From Cupriavidus lacunae (GTDB taxonomy: Bacteria; Pseudomonadota; Gammaproteobacteria; Burkholderiales; Burkholderiaceae), in the NCBI RefSeq assembly GCF_003353055.1, contig NZ_QKWJ01000031.1:17091-81090 (forward strand): a stretch of DNA of 64,000 bases. The letters run 5' to 3'. Made by a program: the position numbers and the translations under genes. The first letter of the stretch is position 1. Each line of letters starts with the position of its first letter. The notes below the pieces were generated by a model. It was not told the origin of the DNA. It saw only the letters and a list, made by a program, of their open reading frames with translations, and searched no databases. Of the stretch, positions 61,635-64,000 are shown piece after piece.

Positions 61635-62567
61635 ATGGAACAACCGATGACGGACGATCCTGCTGTTGCCCGTATGGCCGGCATGCCTGCCGATACCCCT
61701 GCCGGCACGCATGTGCCGGTGCAGAGCCGCCAGCGCATGCGCGACGGCACCGAGCTGCTGCTGCGCACGTGGCAGCCCGATCCCGCGCGCTTCGCGGAGC
61801 CGCTTGGCTCTGTGCTGCTGGTGCATGGGCTTGCCGAACACGCCGGACGCTACCAGCACGTGGCCGATGTGCTGTGCGGGCTGGGGTTGCGCGTGTGCGC
61901 GCACGACCTGCGCGGCCATGGCACCAGCGGCGGCGCGCGCATGGTGGCGGACCATCCGGATATCTACCTGAACGACCTTGCCGAGATCTACGATGCCGCG
62001 ATGCCTGGCTGGCATGAGCTGCCGATCCTGCTGGGCCACAGCATGGGCGGGCTGATCGCGGCGCGCTTTGCCACCGCGCGCGTGCGCCCGGTGCGCGCGC
62101 TGGTGCTGTCCTCGCCCGCGCTGGCGCTGCGGCTGTCGGGGCCGATGCTGGCGCTGCACCGCGTGCTGCTGGCGCTGGCGCCGCGGCTGCGCGTGCCCAA
62201 TCCGATCGATGCGCGGCACTTGTCGCACGATCCCGCGGTGGTCGCCGCCTACCGCGCCGATCCGCTGGTGCAGACCACCATCACCGCCGGCGTACTGGAG
62301 AGCTTTATCCGCGGCATGGCGCAGGCACAGGCCGATGCCGCGCTGCTGGAGGCACCCACGCTGATGCTGGTCGGCGGCGCCGACCACGTAGTGGACCCGG
62401 CCGGCAGCCGCACCTTCTTCGACAACGCGCCACCCGAGTTGCGCGAAGAAGTCTGGTTCGAGCAGGGTTACCACGAGATCTTCAATGAAGCGCAGCCGCT
62501 GCGCGGCGAAGTGTTCGCGGCGCTGACCGACTGGCTGCAGCGTCGCCTGGAGAACCCGCAGCGCTAG
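61635..62567 (+). CDS. Alpha/beta hydrolase (monoacylglycerol-lipase-like)
   Basis: 310-aa serine hydrolase. The oxyanion/lid entry VLLVHGLAEHAGRY, nucleophile elbow GHSMGG (near residue 134), acid in VGGADHVVD and His in GYHEIFNEA give a full triad. The HGxxEHxGRY segment is typical of the MGL/lysophospholipase (Hydrolase_4) family, which cleaves lipid esters. The start at 61635 is placed after GGAGA; an alternative ATG is four codons in. It is convergent with the LysR gene, and its stop codon lies inside a long palindrome. Confidence 0.88.
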   Translation: MEQPMTDDPAVARMAGMPADTPAGTHVPVQSRQRMRDGTELLLRTWQPDPARFAEPLGSVLLVHGLAEHAGRYQHVADVLCGLGLRVCAHDLRGHGTSGGARMVADHPDIYLNDLAEIYDAAMPGWHELPILLGHSMGGLIAARFATARVRPVRALVLSSPALALRLSGPMLALHRVLLALAPRLRVPNPIDARHLSHDPAVVAAYRADPLVQTTITAGVLESFIRGMAQAQADAALLEAPTLMLVGGADHVVDPAGSRTFFDNAPPELREEVWFEQGYHEIFNEAQPLRGEVFAALTDWLQRRLENPQR

Positions 62568-62624
62568 TCCGCTGAATTATTGAAATGGCAGGCACCGACC
62601 AATTTCAGTGATTCAGCGGACTAG
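62564..62624. terminator. Bidirectional hairpin carrying both stop codons
   Basis: 23-base arms (62564-62586 and 62602-62624, beginning CTAGTCCGCTGAAT) with two G-T mismatches and a 15-base loop. The hydrolase TAG (62565-62567) and the LysR stop (62621-62623, read on minus) are part of the stem. Confidence 0.75.
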
Positions 62625-63508
62625 GTACGGAACACGGACTCGGCTACGCCGAACACGGCTGCGACGACCGGGTCGTCGCGGCGCGTGGCCAGGCAGACCA
62701 GCGTCAGCTCGGTCTGCACCGAGACCCCTTCCACGATCACCAGCCCGTGCGCATGCGACTCGCGCAGCGCAATCGAGTCGCGCACCAGCGACAGCCCGAC
62801 CCCGGAGCGCACCAGGTCCAGCATCGACGCTTCCTGGTCGACATGCGCCACTTTGGGCACGCCGGCAGGGTCGACGCCCGCCTGCGCGAAACGCGCGGAC
62901 AAAAGCCGGTGGTGCGCCGATTCGGGGGGCGTCCAGATCCAGGGCAGTGTTGCCAGCTGCGCCCATGAGCGCAGCGCGGTGCGCTCTTTCCAGCCCTTGG
63001 GTGCCACCACGTAATACGAGAACGGCGTCAGCGTCAGCGCATGGAAGCCGGCATCGGGCGGCTGGCCCAGGTAGAAGCCCACGTCGAGCGCGCCGCTGCG
63101 TACCTGTTGCAGCACCCAGCCCGACATACCGTGGCGCAGCTCGGTGCCGATCTGCGGATGGCGTTCCACCAGCGTGCGCAGCATCGGACCCAGCCGCGTG
63201 AATTCCGGATCGAGGATGGTGCCGATCGCCAGCCGGCCGCGCACGGTGTGATGCATCGCGCTGACGGTGTGCTGCAGGTCGCCCACGCCATCGAGGATGC
63301 GCTCGGCCAGCGGCAGCAGCGCGGCGCCGTCGGCGGTCAGCGTCAGGCCCGCGGCGGTGCGCTCGAACAGCCGGATGCGCCACGCCGATTGCAGCGCTTT
63401 CAACTGCAGGCTGACCGCGGGCTGGGTCAGGTGCAGCCGCTGCGCGGCGCGGGTCAGGTTGCCTTCGCGCGCGACGGCAACGAAGGCGCGCAGGTGGTGG
63501 AGGTCCAA
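62621..63508 (-). CDS. LysR-family transcriptional regulator
   Basis: 295-aa regulator. The N-terminal helix-turn-helix (LHHLRAFVAVAREGNLTRAAQRLHLTQPAVSLQLKALQ) is canonical; the ligand domain begins at GRLAIGTILDPEFTRLGPML. It is divergent from an mmsA-type dehydrogenase gene, with a palindrome between them (63552-63573), so control of that valine/propionate-pathway gene is plausible. It is convergent with the alpha/beta hydrolase, and its stop lies in the shared hairpin. Confidence 0.93.
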   Translation of the reverse strand: MDLHHLRAFVAVAREGNLTRAAQRLHLTQPAVSLQLKALQSAWRIRLFERTAAGLTLTADGAALLPLAERILDGVGDLQHTVSAMHHTVRGRLAIGTILDPEFTRLGPMLRTLVERHPQIGTELRHGMSGWVLQQVRSGALDVGFYLGQPPDAGFHALTLTPFSYYVVAPKGWKERTALRSWAQLATLPWIWTPPESAHHRLLSARFAQAGVDPAGVPKVAHVDQEASMLDLVRSGVGLSLVRDSIALRESHAHGLVIVEGVSVQTELTLVCLATRRDDPVVAAVFGVAESVFRT

Positions 63509-63551
63509 GACGATTTCGGGGCGAGAGTTGGCGCAGCAACGGTGGCGTGGT

Positions 63552-63573
63552 GCGGCGCAATATTTTGCGCCGC
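63552..63573. promoter_or_regulatory. Palindrome in the LysR/mmsA divergent region
   Basis: Perfect 9-base arms GCGGCGCAA/TTGCGCCGC around TATT, 44 bases upstream of the LysR start. A likely operator for the LysR protein. Confidence 0.5.
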
Positions 63574-63772
63574 TTATATTGCGATTGACGATAAATCATT
63601 GGACGGGGCCGCGCAACTGCACCAAGCTTGCGCTCAGTACGGCCCGGCACGCCTTGTGCAGCGAGGCATCGATACCAGTGCAAGACTGGAGGATGCCTGC
63701 ACCAGCGTCTTCATCAGACGCAAAGATCGGGCAAGCCGCATGCCGTCAGCGACCCAGCATTCAGGAGCGGAA

Positions 63773-64000
63773 GTGGAAGACATCCTTGCAGAAGCCAGCG
63801 CGGTGCAGACCCTCATCGGCCATGCCATCGCAGGCCGGCAGACACGCGGCGCATCGCGGCGTCTGGCCGATATCTATAACCCCGCCACCGGCGAAGTCGC
63901 CGCGCGCGTGGCACTCGGCACCACGCAGGACGTGGCCGATGCCGTCGCCGCCGCCAAGGCCGCCTTCCCCGCCTGGGCCGACACCCCGCCGCTGCGCCGC
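63773..64000 (+). CDS. mmsA: Methylmalonate-semialdehyde dehydrogenase, N-terminal part only
   Basis: First 76 codons of a CoA-dependent aldehyde dehydrogenase of the MmsA family, cut by the window end. The visible part VQTLIGHAIAGRQTRGASRR, DIYNPATGEVAARVALGTTQDVADAV and AKAAFPAWADTPPLRR matches the N-terminus of these enzymes, which act in valine and inositol breakdown. A GTG at 63773, five bases after AGGAG, is taken as the start; an in-frame ATG at 63740 has no ribosome-binding site. The catalytic Cys lies beyond the window, so subfamily is inferred. Confidence 0.8.
   Translation, partial: MEDILAEASAVQTLIGHAIAGRQTRGASRRLADIYNPATGEVAARVALGTTQDVADAVAAAKAAFPAWADTPPLRR

Overview
The window looks like a piece of a main chromosome from a Cupriavidus/Ralstonia-type betaproteobacterium (family Burkholderiaceae). 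I infer this from the high GC content, the gene order dprA - LysM protein - def - fmt - htpX - rsmB - DUF4390 - NtrY-like kinase, the phhA/phhB pair, and the densely packed overlapping operons. The species is not resolved. Nothing resembles a plasmid backbone, a prophage or a CRISPR array.

Layout. (1) 1-4.3 kb: the 3' part of GTP-dependent PEP carboxykinase, then a Cache-domain histidine kinase/NarL-type regulator pair divergent from cstA. (2) 4.3-9 kb: cstA with its small partner ybdD, a glycine-zipper protein, a small periplasmic repeat protein and a LysR regulator. (3) 9-23.5 kb: housekeeping genes: topoisomerase III, a thioredoxin-like protein, dprA, a LysM protein, def, fmt, htpX, rsmB, a DUF4390 protein, an NtrY-like kinase with a response regulator, and tRNA-Phe. 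(4) 23.7-32 kb: a more accessory stretch with a BrnT/BrnA toxin-antitoxin pair, an orphan coiled-coil protein, an aquaporin-family channel, a lipoprotein-anchored maltoporin-like barrel, and a degenerate group II intron in front of a TRAP solute receptor. (5) 32-42 kb: rarD, dinB, a DUF2272 lipoprotein, HU, a SET-domain protein, a two-component system, phhB, phhA and an Lrp regulator. (6) 42-51.3 kb: the alpha-2-macroglobulin / YhhN / penicillin-binding protein 1C operon. (7) 51.3-64 kb: several regulator-plus-enzyme units (LysR, aldo/keto reductase, ornithine cyclodeaminase-like reductase, TetR with alkylsulfatase), OmpW, the copZ / copA / cueR copper system, an alpha/beta hydrolase, a LysR regulator and the start of an mmsA-type aldehyde dehydrogenase.

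The most unusual stretch is the 1.18 kb non-coding region between the divergent HU and SET-domain genes (35830-37012). It carries fifteen copies of GTATAC, GTTTAC or GTAAAC within 600 bp, several DnaA-box matches, an AT-rich patch and a TAG-TAG-TAG-TAG run. It is either a large regulatory array or a DnaA-linked chromosomal site. Other points worth following are the repeated half-sites between the Cache kinase and cstA, a heat-shock-like promoter before htpX, two separate CueR-like dyads for copZ and copA, a group II intron whose reverse transcriptase has lost its catalytic core, and an unexplained hairpin-rich segment in front of that intron.
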